64,000 bases of DNA from Ignavibacteria bacterium (GTDB lineage: Bacteria > Bacteroidota > Ignavibacteria > Ignavibacteriales > Melioribacteraceae). Of the stretch, positions 54,866-64,000 are shown in pieces. The stretch covers positions 1 to 64,000 of the forward strand of contig WPAE01000006.1 of assembly GCA_009773205.1 (NCBI GenBank). Reading direction: 5' to 3'. Numbering within the stretch: position 1 is the first letter of the stretch; each line of letters starts with the position of its first letter. The notes beneath the pieces are model-generated. The model saw nothing but the letters and a program-made list of their open reading frames with translations. It did no database searches and was not told the DNA's origin. Both the position numbers and the translations under genes were made by a program.

Positions 54866-55525
54866 TTAACCCTGTTTAATGAAATTTGAAGATAAATACA
54901 TAAACTCGTCCAAAGGTTGTATTTGAACCTTATTCTGCGCTGCTGCTAATAACTCGTTAGTGAATGACTTATAAAATGTAGGGCGGATAAAGCAAACCAA
55001 CTTAGCTTTTGTGTCAAAATCGTTCTTGAAAATTAACAACTTAAATTTCGAAACAAAATGATGAACAGTTTTACTAAAAGCAAAATCATAAGTTATTTCA
55101 ATTTTATTGTACAATTCTTTTTCTTCAATTACAGAGCTGCTTAAACACTGGAAAGTTGAATTGTAGTAAACTTTACCTAATAGCCCTACACCAAGTTTTG
55201 TACCGCCATAATAACGAATTACAACAGAAATCAAGTTTGTTGCTTCAAAATAGTTCTGAGCATTGTAAATTCTAATTCCTGCTGTTCCGCTTGGTTCGCC
55301 GTCATCGGAGTATTTGAAACTTCCGTTCTGTAACTTGAATGAGTAACAATGATGTGTCGCATCATAGTACTGTTTCCGAATCCGTGTAAGAAAGTTTAGT
55401 GCTTCTTCTTCGCTTTCACATGGTTCAGTAATACAAATAAAAAGCGAACCTTTTTCTTTTTGCTTGAACTCGAATGAATTACTAATAGTTTTAATCGAGG
55501 GTAACAAGTAGTTGTTATTAATCAT
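54866..55525 (-). CDS. IMPACT/YigZ (UPF0029) family protein
   Basis: This protein of about 219 residues has the UPF0029 N-terminal domain: NFLTRIRKQYYDATHHCYSF, YSDDGEPSGTAGIRIYNA and VVIRYYGGTKLGVGLLGKVY, followed by a DUF1949-like C-terminal domain. YigZ proteins are linked to translation and peptide handling, but their biochemical role is unsettled. ATG 55525 is preferred to the TTG 55537; both are in frame and neither has a strong ribosome-binding site. Confidence 0.88.
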   Translation of the reverse strand: MINNNYLLPSIKTISNSFEFKQKEKGSLFICITEPCESEEEALNFLTRIRKQYYDATHHCYSFKLQNGSFKYSDDGEPSGTAGIRIYNAQNYFEATNLISVVIRYYGGTKLGVGLLGKVYYNSTFQCLSSSVIEEKELYNKIEITYDFAFSKTVHHFVSKFKLLIFKNDFDTKAKLVCFIRPTFYKSFTNELLAAAQNKVQIQPLDEFMYLSSNFIKQG

Positions 55526-55678
55526 ATCAGTTGCCAAACGTCTTTATTACACTTTTTGCTTATTTTAGAAAAGAAAATATACTTTCATTTTTACGATTTT
55601 GAGTTTTACTTTTCAACTGAAACAAAATGATTGTACTTTTCTTTTAATAATTCTAATTTCAACACTCGGATTATTGTA

Positions 55679-56752
55679 ATGAAAAATAATAACGAACACA
55701 AGTTTAATCCGCCAGAGGCGGACGAGGGTCAAATTTCCCGCCTCTTGAGGCGAATAAATAAAATTTGTTTTCAGAAACCTCGCTGCCCCGCCTGCCAAAG
55801 CATTACTGTTATTGAAAAAAATACTTTCTATTTCTATAATCCTGTGTTTCAAGAAAAATATGAAAGCTACATTAATTCTTTGACAGAGACTTTGTTAGTT
55901 CTTAAAAATAAAGTGGAGACACAAGGATTAAAAAAAGAAATATTTGAAAACTTATTGAAAGAAAAGGAAAATGGTCTTAAGGCTCTATTAGCCTTGACTG
56001 GCTTTGCAAATGAATCGTTAAAAAGATTAGTTACAGTTTTACGAGTTTCAGAAAATAAAGAACTTTCAACTCTCTTATACAAAAGTAAATGGGCTGAAGA
56101 AGGGAATAACGCTGAAATAATTGAATGGACAGACACAAAAATTGCTAAATTATTAGCTGATAATGTTTACTTCCGGAAGGGAATTATCAATCTATTTTTT
56201 GAAGGTTCCACCATTCCTTATTTAACCAATACACTTCCTCTTTTTGAACTTAAAAAACTAAGTATCTCTAAGCTCCAGTTCAATACTCACTCTTTACTAG
56301 ACACTTTAGTTCGTTATAAAGAAAAAGGTTCCTATTCTGGGAAAGCCGACAATAACCCAGAAAAATTAATTTCATCACTAATTAAAGATTGTGAATTGAC
56401 TTCTGAAAAAGGTGATTTAACTGAACTATTTAAGAAAGAAAAAATTTCAAAACGAACGATGGATTTTATTATACCAAATAAAATTAATCCTAAAGTAATT
56501 ATTGAAAGTTCGTTTCTTGTTACAACTTCTTCCGGACAAGGTGATAAATCAAAAACAGAAGGGACAATTAAAAGATTAATTAGAAAATATTATCCCAAAG
56601 CAAAGTTTATCGGATTTGTTGATGGAATCGGATGGTACGTTCGGAAAGGAGATTTAGCAAGAATGGTAAGTGCTTACGATGATGTATTTACTTTTCATAA
56701 AGATGAGGTTGAAAGATTTAAACAATTTCTCAAGAGTGAATTTCAAGTATGA
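55679..56752 (+). CDS. Type II restriction endonuclease (putative), with in-frame repeat insertion
   Basis: This protein of about 357 residues is followed by a DNA methyltransferase with a 4-bp ATGA overlap, the usual R-M layout. The second half has IESSFLVTTSSGQGDKSKTE and FIGFVDGIGWYVRKGDLARM, with Glu/Asp/Lys residues fitting a PD-(D/E)xK nuclease core and a DDVFTFHKDEVERF tail. Residues ~9-41 (NPPEADEGQISRLL ... PRCPACQS) are the translation of the 99-bp repeat at 55704-55802: 33 codons without a stop. Upstream ATG 55631 is in frame too. I cannot name the specificity. Confidence 0.75.
   Translation: MKNNNEHKFNPPEADEGQISRLLRRINKICFQKPRCPACQSITVIEKNTFYFYNPVFQEKYESYINSLTETLLVLKNKVETQGLKKEIFENLLKEKENGLKALLALTGFANESLKRLVTVLRVSENKELSTLLYKSKWAEEGNNAEIIEWTDTKIAKLLADNVYFRKGIINLFFEGSTIPYLTNTLPLFELKKLSISKLQFNTHSLLDTLVRYKEKGSYSGKADNNPEKLISSLIKDCELTSEKGDLTELFKKEKISKRTMDFIIPNKINPKVIIESSFLVTTSSGQGDKSKTEGTIKRLIRKYYPKAKFIGFVDGIGWYVRKGDLARMVSAYDDVFTFHKDEVERFKQFLKSEFQV
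55704..55802. repeat. 99-bp dispersed repeat inside a coding sequence
   Basis: It is 98/99 identical to 36053-36151 (one C/T change) and begins TTAATCCGCCAGAGGCGGAC. Its length is a multiple of three and it has no stop in the reading frame of the restriction gene, so the gene remains open through it. Confidence 0.92.
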
Positions 56753-57861
56753 TTGAAAAATATTTAAATAAAATTATTTCAGGCGATTGCTTACAGCTAC
56801 TCAAGAAGTTACCCGATAATTCGGTTGATGTTACATTTGCAGATCCGCCTTTTAATTTGAAAAAGAGTTATAACAGTTACAAGGACAGCTTGAGCTTGCA
56901 AGAATACTTAAACTGGTGTGAACAGTGGATAACAGAACTAGTTCGAATAACAAAACCAACGGGTTCAATATTTATTCATAATATTCCCAAGTGGTTGACC
57001 TATTATGCAGCTTTTCTAAACAGACAAGCAGATTTTAAGCATTGGATAAGCTGGGATGCGCCAACTGCTCCTATGGGAAAATCGCTTCAACCGGGTCATT
57101 ATGGAATATTATTTTATGCGAAGGATTCCAAAAGATTGAAATATTATGAAATTCGACATCCTCACAAGAGAACAAGAAAAACCGGTTTGCTTGCTAAAGA
57201 TTACGGAGGCAAAAAATCATTACTTCATCCTTTTGGTCCATTAGTATCTGATGTCTGGACAGATATTCATAGGATAAAACACAACAAGTTTAGGGATGAG
57301 CATCCATGCCAATTACCAATTCATTTACTCGAAAGAATTATTTTAATGAGTACTGATGAAGGAGATATCGTACTTGATCCATTTATGGGCACAGGTACTA
57401 CTGCAATTGCTGCAAAACGATTAGGCAGACAGTTTATTGGTTTTGATTTAGATGAACATTATGTAAAAATTACTCAACGGAAGTTAGATTTTGAAGAGCC
57501 AAACACAAAAATTGGTAACGCTTGGGTTAGTTTTTATCTTGATGAAGTTGTTACTCTTCGAAATGCCGATTGGGATTACTTAAAAAATTATTTTCACATT
57601 CCGCCTACTGCTGAGCAAATTGATACGACTAAGATAGTACTTAAAAAAGGAAGTAAAGTTTATTCAACATTGAATGATTTATCTGTTCTGAAGTACAAGA
57701 ATAATGGGTCTAAACAACCTCATCTTTCATTGTTTGAACCGAATGTTTTGTATCACCCAAGTAATAAAAGGAAGGAAAGCAAATTGAATGAATCGGAAAA
57801 AAAGAAGTCCACTATTAAGAATTACCAATCAATGAAAAACAAAAAAACTAAGAAAAATTAA
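56749..57861 (+). CDS. Site-specific DNA methyltransferase, beta class
   Basis: This 370-residue protein has motif IV as FADPPFNLKKSY near the N-terminus and the SAM-binding motif I downstream (DPFMGTGTTAIAAKRLGRQF), so the order is IV before I: the beta class of amino-methyltransferases. DPPF allows N6-adenine or N4-cytosine methylation. It overlaps the restriction gene start-to-stop and protects its own sites. The Lys-rich C-terminus looks like a DNA-binding tail. Target sequence unknown. Confidence 0.9.
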   Translation: MIEKYLNKIISGDCLQLLKKLPDNSVDVTFADPPFNLKKSYNSYKDSLSLQEYLNWCEQWITELVRITKPTGSIFIHNIPKWLTYYAAFLNRQADFKHWISWDAPTAPMGKSLQPGHYGILFYAKDSKRLKYYEIRHPHKRTRKTGLLAKDYGGKKSLLHPFGPLVSDVWTDIHRIKHNKFRDEHPCQLPIHLLERIILMSTDEGDIVLDPFMGTGTTAIAAKRLGRQFIGFDLDEHYVKITQRKLDFEEPNTKIGNAWVSFYLDEVVTLRNADWDYLKNYFHIPPTAEQIDTTKIVLKKGSKVYSTLNDLSVLKYKNNGSKQPHLSLFEPNVLYHPSNKRKESKLNESEKKKSTIKNYQSMKNKKTKKN

Positions 57862-58022
57862 TTCTAATCTTTCCAAAAGTATTATCAAGAAATTTTTAAC
57901 TGTAATGGTGAGCCACATATTGGGCTTACCTTTTTGTAGAGTTATTCCATAAACTTAAAAATAATTGCTTTTCGTTTTTACTTTGTCTAAAATAACTGTT
58001 CAAACTTTGGTAAAAAACATTA

Positions 58023-60854
58023 ATGGAATCAAAAGTTGTAATTAGGGGTGCACGCGAACATAATCTTAAAAATATAGATCTGGAAATCCCTCGCGATTCG
58101 TTTGTGGTTATTACGGGGCTTTCTGGCTCAGGCAAATCTTCACTCGCATTCGATACAATCTATGCAGAAGGGCAAAGAAGATACATCGAATCGCTTTCTT
58201 CCTATGCGCGACAGTTTTTAGATCAACTTGAAAAACCGGATGTTGATTTGATAGAAGGTTTAAGCCCGGCAATTTCTATTGAGCAAAAATCAACTCATGG
58301 AAATCCTCGCTCTACTGTTGGAACAGTAACTGAGATTTACGATTACCTACGGTTGCTATTTGCAAGAGTTGGACATGTAAACTGTTACAACTGCGGCAGA
58401 CCAGTAGTTAAGCAATCTTCAGATCAAATAACTGAAACTGTTCTAAAAGAGTTTGCTGACAAACGAATTATCGTTCTCGCACCTGTAATTCGTGGCAGAA
58501 AAGGGCATTACCGCGAACTGTTCCAAGAAATTCTAAGAGATGGCTTTATTCGTGCGCGTATTGATGGTGAAATAATTGAGATTACTGATGAGTTTAAAGT
58601 TGATCGTTATAAAACACATGATATAGAAATAGTTGTTGATAGATTAAAATTGAGTGAGAAAGCAAGCTCGCGTGTAACTGAATCAATTGGAGTTGCTCTC
58701 AATTATGGAAATGGAAATGTAATTGTAAATGATGGAACTAAGGATTTTGTTTACAGCCGAAACTTTGCTTGTCTTGATTGCGGAATTGGTTTTGCAGAAT
58801 TAGCTCCAAATTCTTTTTCATTTAATTCGCCTTATGGTTCCTGTCCAGATTGCGATGGGCTTGGCGAGAAACGTGAACTTGATGTTAATCTTATTATTCC
58901 GGATTGGTATAAAACAATTAATGAAGAGGGAATTGCTGCAATAGGCAAGCCGCGTAGCACTTGGTTTTTTAATCAACTTAAAATTATTGCAGAAAAGTTT
59001 GGCTTTACATACGATACAAAGCTTAGCGATTTTACTAAAGAGCAATTGGATGTACTGCTAAACGGCACTAAAGAAAAAATTGCGTTTTCATATACTTACG
59101 GTGGTGGAAAGCAGGTTACTTACATGCATAAGTTCAATGGCGTAATGAATTATATAAACCATTATTATCAAAATACCTCTTCCAACAAAATTCGTGAGTG
59201 GGCAGAAGCATATATGGAAATAATGACTTGCTCGGCATGCAAAGGCGGAAGGCTTAAGAAAGAATCTCTTTCTGTAACTTTGAATGGATTAAACATAGCC
59301 CAAGTTTCTGCTCAATCTATTGACAAGGCTAAAAGATTTTTTAATACTCTGAAACTTACTGAACGGGAAAAATTAATCGCTGCACAAATTCTAAAAGAAA
59401 TTACTTCACGTTTAGATTTCTTATTGAATGTTGGATTAGATTATTTAACTCTTTCCCGCTCTGCAAGAACTCTTTCTGGCGGCGAATCTCAAAGAATTAG
59501 ACTTGCAACTCAAATTGGCTCTCAATTGGCAGGCGTTCTTTATATACTTGATGAACCAAGTATCGGGCTACATCAATCTGATAATGTTAAGCTCATTAAT
59601 TCGCTTAAAAATTTACGCGATCTTGGGAATACTGTAATAGTTGTTGAACACGATAGAGAAACAATTGAAAGTTCGGATTACATTGTAGATCTTGGACCCA
59701 AAGCTGGCGTGCATGGCGGTGAGGTTGTTTTACAAGGTAGGACAATAAACATTCTTAAATCTAAAAATGGGAACCATTCTCTAACTCTTGAATATTTGAA
59801 AAACAATAAACAAATAGAGTTTAACTCGAAAAGAAGAAGTGGAAGTGGAAAGTTTATAGAGCTTAAGAAAGCAAACGGAAACAATCTTAAAAATGTTAAT
59901 CTCAAAATTCCTCTTAGCACATTTATTGCAGTTACAGGTGTAAGCGGCTCAGGAAAATCTTCTTTGATCAATGAAACTCTTGTGAAAATCCTTACCAAGA
60001 AAATTTACAATTCTAAAGTTGTTCCGCTAGCTTACAAAGAAATTATTGGTCTCGAACATGTTGATAAAGTTATCGAAATTGATCAATCGCCCATTGGAAG
60101 AACTCCGAGATCAAACCCGGCAACTTATACTGGATTGTTCACTCATATTAGAGATTTGTTTGCTCAGCTTCCAGAATCGAAAATGCGCGGATACTCTCCA
60201 GGCCGTTTCAGTTTTAATGTTAACGGCGGCAGGTGCGAAGAATGCGAAGGAGACGGCTTAAAGAAAATAGAAATGAATTTTCTTCCAAATGTTTATGTAC
60301 TCTGCGAGGTTTGCAACGGTAAAAGATACAACAGAGAAACTTTAGAAATACTATACAAGACAAAATCTGTTGCTGATATTCTTGATATGACTGTTGAAGA
60401 ATCAGTCGGTTTCTTTGAAGACTATCCAGCGCTCCAGCGAAAAGTAAAAGCGTTAAATGATGTTGGTCTTAGTTACATTAAACTTGGGCAGCAAGCAACT
60501 ACTTTAAGCGGAGGCGAAGCACAACGTGTGAAACTTGCCACTGAATTGAGCAAAGTTCAAACAGGCAGCACAATTTATATTTTGGATGAACCTACAACAG
60601 GGCTTCATTTTGAAGATGTAAATATTCTTCTAAAAGTTTTGAATCAATTAGTTGAAAAGGGGAATACAGTTATTGTAGTTGAACACAATTTAGATGTCAT
60701 TAAAGTTGCTGATCATGTTGTAGATCTTGGTCCCGGCGGCGGTGAATATGGAGGAAATATAATTGCTGAAGGAACGCCGGAACAAATTGCAAATAATGCC
60801 GAAAGCATAACAGGCAGGTTTTTACTAAAAGAATTAGAAAGGAAGCAAATATGA
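58023..60854 (+). CDS. uvrA: UvrABC system protein A
   Basis: This 943-residue protein is the full family length. It has two ABC ATPase halves: [19 protein letters not shown] near residue 32 with signature [16 protein letters not shown], and [15 protein letters not shown] near 645 with [16 protein letters not shown]. Zinc-binding CxxC pairs are seen (CYNCG, CPDC, CSAC, CEEC, CEVC). It finds bulky DNA lesions for nucleotide excision repair. It overlaps the next gene by 4 bp, heading a four-gene unit. Confidence 0.98.
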   Translation: MESKVVIRGAREHNLKNIDLEIPRDSFVVITGLSGSGKSSLAFDTIYAEGQRRYIESLSSYARQFLDQLEKPDVDLIEGLSPAISIEQKSTHGNPRSTVGTVTEIYDYLRLLFARVGHVNCYNCGRPVVKQSSDQITETVLKEFADKRIIVLAPVIRGRKGHYRELFQEILRDGFIRARIDGEIIEITDEFKVDRYKTHDIEIVVDRLKLSEKASSRVTESIGVALNYGNGNVIVNDGTKDFVYSRNFACLDCGIGFAELAPNSFSFNSPYGSCPDCDGLGEKRELDVNLIIPDWYKTINEEGIAAIGKPRSTWFFNQLKIIAEKFGFTYDTKLSDFTKEQLDVLLNGTKEKIAFSYTYGGGKQVTYMHKFNGVMNYINHYYQNTSSNKIREWAEAYMEIMTCSACKGGRLKKESLSVTLNGLNIAQVSAQSIDKAKRFFNTLKLTEREKLIAAQILKEITSRLDFLLNVGLDYLTLSRSARTLSGGESQRIRLATQIGSQLAGVLYILDEPSIGLHQSDNVKLINSLKNLRDLGNTVIVVEHDRETIESSDYIVDLGPKAGVHGGEVVLQGRTINILKSKNGNHSLTLEYLKNNKQIEFNSKRRSGSGKFIELKKANGNNLKNVNLKIPLSTFIAVTGVSGSGKSSLINETLVKILTKKIYNSKVVPLAYKEIIGLEHVDKVIEIDQSPIGRTPRSNPATYTGLFTHIRDLFAQLPESKMRGYSPGRFSFNVNGGRCEECEGDGLKKIEMNFLPNVYVLCEVCNGKRYNRETLEILYKTKSVADILDMTVEESVGFFEDYPALQRKVKALNDVGLSYIKLGQQATTLSGGEAQRVKLATELSKVQTGSTIYILDEPTTGLHFEDVNILLKVLNQLVEKGNTVIVVEHNLDVIKVADHVVDLGPGGGEYGGNIIAEGTPEQIANNAESITGRFLLKELERKQI

Positions 60855-61225
60855 AAACTACAGTTAATGAGTTTAGAACTTACCGCTCTGAAATGAACGA
60901 GAGAATATTAAATTCGGGTTTTCGCGATTTCAACAAATTTTTTGCACTTGATAACAAAGCTTATGTTAGCGGCGCTTTAAACTCTAAAACAAAAGAATTG
61001 ATGGGGCTAGTTGCTTCAATGGTTCTTCGCTGCAACGACTGCATTCTTTATCATGTTGACCGCTCAATACATGAAGGCGCAACTGAACAAGAAATGTACG
61101 AATCATTTAACATAGCTTTAGTTGTTGGCGGTTCAATTGTAATTCCGCATCTCCGCTATGCGATTGAAAAAATGGATGAACTTTTTGCAGAGAAAAAGAA
61201 TGAAAGCCAAACTAATAATTCCTAA
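60851..61225 (+). CDS. AhpD-like/carboxymuconolactone-decarboxylase-fold protein
   Basis: This 124-residue protein has the CMD/AhpD helical fold with KELMGLVASMVLRCNDCILY and HVDRSIHEGATEQEM. The C-x2-C followed by His is the AhpD redox motif, so it may act as a disulfide reductase or peroxidase partner. Its ATG overlaps the uvrA stop, and its own end overlaps the amidohydrolase start by 26 bp. Confidence 0.85.
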   Translation: MKTTVNEFRTYRSEMNERILNSGFRDFNKFFALDNKAYVSGALNSKTKELMGLVASMVLRCNDCILYHVDRSIHEGATEQEMYESFNIALVVGGSIVIPHLRYAIEKMDELFAEKKNESQTNNS

Positions 61226-62537
61226 ACAAGTAGTTACTGTTAATAATAACAACGATGTTTTTGTAAATCACGCTGTTGAAATTTCCAACGGTGTTATAAC
61301 CAAGATTGAACCCGTTCAAAATTTTGTTCTTTCTGAGTATGAAGTCCTGAACTATCAGAATTATGTTTTAATTCCCGGCTTTGTTCAAACACATATTCAT
61401 TTATGCCAAACACTTTTCCGGGGTTTTGCAGATGATCTCGAACTGCTCGATTGGCTTCAGAAAAGAATCTTTCCTTTTGAAAACTCACATAACAAAAATT
61501 CATTAAGAATTTCTGTTCAACTTGGGATAAACGATTTGTTAGCCGGCGGAACAACAACTTTGCTTGATATGGGAACTCTCCGTCATCAGGAAGTGATTTT
61601 TGAAGAGCTGATTTATTCTGGTATGCGTGCTTTTGCCGGAAACTGTATGATTGATCAAAACAACTTATTCTCTACTTTTTCCGAAACTACTGATTGGAAT
61701 TTGAAGGCAAGCTATGATTGGGCAAAGTCGTTCCATAATTTGTGTAGCGGAAAAATTAAGTATGGATTTGCGCCGCGCTTTGTTCTTTCTTGCTCCGAAA
61801 AACTTCTCAAAGAAACCAAAGAAATGATGAAAGATTTTCCCGGCTCTGTTTTACACACTCATTCTTCAGAAAATAAAAATGAAGTTGAAACCGTTAGAGA
61901 TTTAACCGGCAAAGAAAATGTTGAATACTTTGATTCCATTGGTTTACTTGATGATCATACAGTATTAGCTCATTGTATTCATTTGAACGAAAACGAAATT
62001 AAATCTCTTAAGAACAACAAAGTTAAAATTTCTCACTGTCCTTCTTCTAATCTGAAACTCGGCTCAGGTGTTGCAAACGTTCCGCGTTTTATAAAAGAAG
62101 GAATCTCGGTTTCACTTGGCGCAGACGGTGCGCCTTGCAACAATAGCCTAAGCGCTTTTACAGAAATGAGGCACGCAGGGTTGATTCAAAAACCAATTTA
62201 TGGTCCAACAGCGATGGATGCGCTTACAGTTTTTCGTCTTGCAACTATGGAAGGCGCAAAAGCTCTACATCTCGAAAAAGAAGTTGGAAGTATAGAAGTT
62301 GGAAAGAAAGCAGATTTTGTTCTGTTAGATTTGGATAAAGCAGACCAGCCCATACAAATGAATGAACAAAGCATTTATTCCAGTATTGTTTACTCTGCCA
62401 CTAAAGAAAATGTAAAAGCGGTATTTGTAGATGGAGAGTTGAAAGTAGAAAGCGGGAAATCGGTTATTTATGATGAACAAAAGCTGACAGCTAATGGTAA
62501 AAATCAATTTGAAGAATTATTAAAGAGGGTTAATTGA
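61200..62537 (+). CDS. Amidohydrolase, probable MTA/SAH- or guanine-type deaminase
   Basis: This protein of about 445 residues is a metal-dependent hydrolase with FVQTHIHLCQTLFRGFADDL (HxH), VLHTHSSENKNE, VLAHCIHLNENEIK and SLGADGAPCNNS, then the composite domain VGSIEVGKKADFVLLDLD. This set is that of 5'-methylthioadenosine/S-adenosylhomocysteine deaminase and guanine deaminase relatives. Neighbouring rdgB also acts on purines. ATG 61200 is used; the track start 61158 would give 14 odd residues. The exact substrate is uncertain. Confidence 0.86.
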   Translation: MKAKLIIPKQVVTVNNNNDVFVNHAVEISNGVITKIEPVQNFVLSEYEVLNYQNYVLIPGFVQTHIHLCQTLFRGFADDLELLDWLQKRIFPFENSHNKNSLRISVQLGINDLLAGGTTTLLDMGTLRHQEVIFEELIYSGMRAFAGNCMIDQNNLFSTFSETTDWNLKASYDWAKSFHNLCSGKIKYGFAPRFVLSCSEKLLKETKEMMKDFPGSVLHTHSSENKNEVETVRDLTGKENVEYFDSIGLLDDHTVLAHCIHLNENEIKSLKNNKVKISHCPSSNLKLGSGVANVPRFIKEGISVSLGADGAPCNNSLSAFTEMRHAGLIQKPIYGPTAMDALTVFRLATMEGAKALHLEKEVGSIEVGKKADFVLLDLDKADQPIQMNEQSIYSSIVYSATKENVKAVFVDGELKVESGKSVIYDEQKLTANGKNQFEELLKRVN

Positions 62538-63124
62538 AAATTATTTTTGCAACTCAGAACCAAGGAAAAGCAAAAGAAGTAAAAAATCTTTTCGAGAGGA
62601 CCAAAATTAAAATTGTTTCACTTGCAGATTTAGGAAACGATATTGACATAGAAGAAACCGGAACAACTTTTTATGAGAATGCATTTATAAAAGCAAAAGC
62701 TATTTATGATATTTATAAAACGCCGGTAATCTCAGATGATTCGGGGTTAGAAATTGAACAACTTGATGGCAGACCTGGAGTTTATAGTGCACGTTATGCC
62801 GGAGAAAGTTGCAGCTTTGATGACAACAACAGAAAAGTAATTGCAGAATTGAAGGACTTCTCACATCCGCATAGAGCAAAGTTTATTTCTCAAGCTTTAT
62901 ATTACGATGGGGGCGAAGCAATTGCTTTTGTTGGAGAATTACACGGCAGAATTATTGATAAACCAAGGGGCAGTTTTGGATTTGGGTACGATCCAATTTT
63001 CATACCCGATGGTTTTGCAAACACTTTAGCTGAATTAATGATAGAAGAAAAAAACACAATCAGCCATCGCGCAAAATCTTTTGAGCAGCTTCGGGCAAAG
63101 ATTTTAGCGAAAGCTCAGGTGTAG
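62534..63124 (+). CDS. rdgB: XTP/dITP diphosphatase, RdgB/HAM1 family
   Basis: This 196-residue protein starts at TTG (MKIIFATQNQGKAKEVKNLF) with AGAGGG upstream, overlapping the previous stop by 4 bp. It has SDDSGLEIEQLDGRPGVYSA, the GSFGFGYDPIFIPD loop and a closing SHRAKSFEQLR. It hydrolyses deaminated purine triphosphates so that they are not built into DNA. Grouping with uvrA and a purine deaminase suggests a nucleic-acid hygiene unit. Confidence 0.95.
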   Translation: MKIIFATQNQGKAKEVKNLFERTKIKIVSLADLGNDIDIEETGTTFYENAFIKAKAIYDIYKTPVISDDSGLEIEQLDGRPGVYSARYAGESCSFDDNNRKVIAELKDFSHPHRAKFISQALYYDGGEAIAFVGELHGRIIDKPRGSFGFGYDPIFIPDGFANTLAELMIEEKNTISHRAKSFEQLRAKILAKAQV

Positions 63125-63190
63125 CGAATAACAATGCAATACTAATAATACATCGAGAGAATTCTTTACTACATAGACGAGGAAAACTTA

Positions 63191-64000
63191 ATGGAACTTA
63201 TTCTACTTATCGGTTGGTTGATGATTATCAATGGCGCTTTAGGCGGGCAATATATTCTGAAATGGATGGGTAACCAACCTGAATTTGTTGGCAATCAACC
63301 TGTTGGTGTTTCTCCAGGAGTTATGACATGGTGGAGAGAACTTTCAAAACTTATTTGGGCTGTAATTGCTGTTATTATTGAAGTTATACGAGGGAAAGAA
63401 TTAAAATATTTGATGCCAGGTGCTGCCTCTATGATAACTATTATGATCTGTGCGTTCACAGGTGTTATCGAAAACATAGGATTTTTTTATCTCCCTAAAT
63501 ATTATTCGCCTCATCTCTATGCTCCTTATGTAAATGTTTATCTTGTAATGCTTCCATTTTTTGGTAAGATATTATTTAATGCTTCTATTAGAAAAGAACA
63601 TTGGATTGGTATCTCACTTGTTGTTATTGGGCTTGCTGTTCCACACATACCAAGAATTTTAGGGGATAGCATAAGTGCAAGCGAAACCTTGGATTTTACA
63701 GCAATAATTTGGGTAATTATTATTAACTGTTGTTTGTGCTCACAGCAAGTATTGAATAACAAAACAGTTCAACTTGCTGTAAAGGGAGTTGGTCCAAACG
63801 CACTTGTTATGTGGCGCGAAATCTGGAAAATGACTTTCATTTGGTCTGCGTTAATAATTTTTCCATTAATTGGCAGCATTATAGATATTAACTTTCCACA
63901 AAATGTTTCTGTAGAAAAATTTGAAAGAAGAGTTCTTTCATTTGTTAACGAGAGCGATAAAACATTTTTGCTTTCTTACTACGAAAAATCTGGCGATGAA
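63191..64000 (+). CDS. Multi-pass membrane protein, 3' end beyond window
   Basis: This open frame of 270 codons runs off the window end and was missing from the ORF track because no stop is reached. GAGGAAAACTTA precedes ATG 63191. It has several hydrophobic segments (MELILLIGWLMIINGAL, LIWAVIAVIIEVIR, MITIMICAFTGVIENIGFF, WIGISLVVIGLAVPHI, IIWVIIINCCLC) and then a soluble stretch beginning NVSVEKFERRVLSFVNESDK. No family is recognised with confidence; a drug/metabolite-transporter-like fold is one possibility. It begins 66 bp after rdgB. Confidence 0.75.
   Translation, partial: MELILLIGWLMIINGALGGQYILKWMGNQPEFVGNQPVGVSPGVMTWWRELSKLIWAVIAVIIEVIRGKELKYLMPGAASMITIMICAFTGVIENIGFFYLPKYYSPHLYAPYVNVYLVMLPFFGKILFNASIRKEHWIGISLVVIGLAVPHIPRILGDSISASETLDFTAIIWVIIINCCLCSQQVLNNKTVQLAVKGVGPNALVMWREIWKMTFIWSALIIFPLIGSIIDINFPQNVSVEKFERRVLSFVNESDKTFLLSYYEKSGDE

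Overview
The window is a low-GC bacterial chromosome segment that looks like a member of the Ignavibacteria/Chlorobi branch of the FCB group. Grounds: a secreted protein ends in a type IX secretion (T9SS) sorting domain with the QNYPNPFNPTTKI signature typical of that lineage; there is a PorV/PorQ-like outer-membrane protein, a carboxypeptidase-regulatory-domain TonB receptor, a Reg_prop/Y_Y_Y LytS-type kinase, a dodecin, and the order rplM-rpsI-rpsB-tsf-pyrH-frr. No 16S or marker tree can be made here, so the placement is an inference.

Bases 1-8000 are an accessory, decayed region. Two direct copies (about 55-295 and 5141-5348) of the 3' part of a tRNA-Gln(CUG) plus its flank bracket about 5.1 kb. 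That segment carries a DUF6266-like protein, small hypotheticals, an ArdC-like relic split by palindromic insertions, and an AAA/DUF4143 ATPase, but no integrase. Beyond it lie the tail of an AbiEii-type toxin, an intact Panacea-domain (PanA-like) antitoxin with a RelE-like toxin, a 135-bp inverted-repeat (MITE-like) element and an IS1380-type transposase relic. GC-rich palindromic repeats are scattered here and recur later. A 99-bp copy lies in frame inside a restriction-enzyme gene, with a near-identical intergenic copy about 20 kb away.

Bases 8000-25000: an ECF sigma factor / membrane-anchored regulator / periplasmic protein operon diverges from a Spy-like gene. A minus-strand envelope block follows (SurA-like foldase, TonB receptor, large Ca-binding-repeat secreted protein, PorV-like protein, CBM-like T9SS cargo), then a LacI regulator, RNase HIII and phosphofructokinase. 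A tRNA-Asp lies downstream of broken partial copies of itself.

Bases 25600-38100: translation operon (rplM to frr), an SDR/GNAT pair, a deoxyhypusine-synthase-like protein, a probable tetrahydrobiopterin operon (PTPS, GTP cyclohydrolase I, SDR) beside two peroxiredoxins and dodecin, and an M28-PDZ peptidase. Bases 38800-54800: LytTR regulator and its kinase, amino-acid permease, aldo/keto reductase, TonB, ClpB, pectate lyase, an SbtA/SbtB-like bicarbonate transporter pair, a DUF2459 protein, an O-methyltransferase and an Rrf2 regulator. Bases 54800-64000: IMPACT-family protein, a type II restriction-modification pair, and a tightly overlapping uvrA / AhpD-like / amidohydrolase / rdgB operon, ending in a truncated membrane-protein gene.
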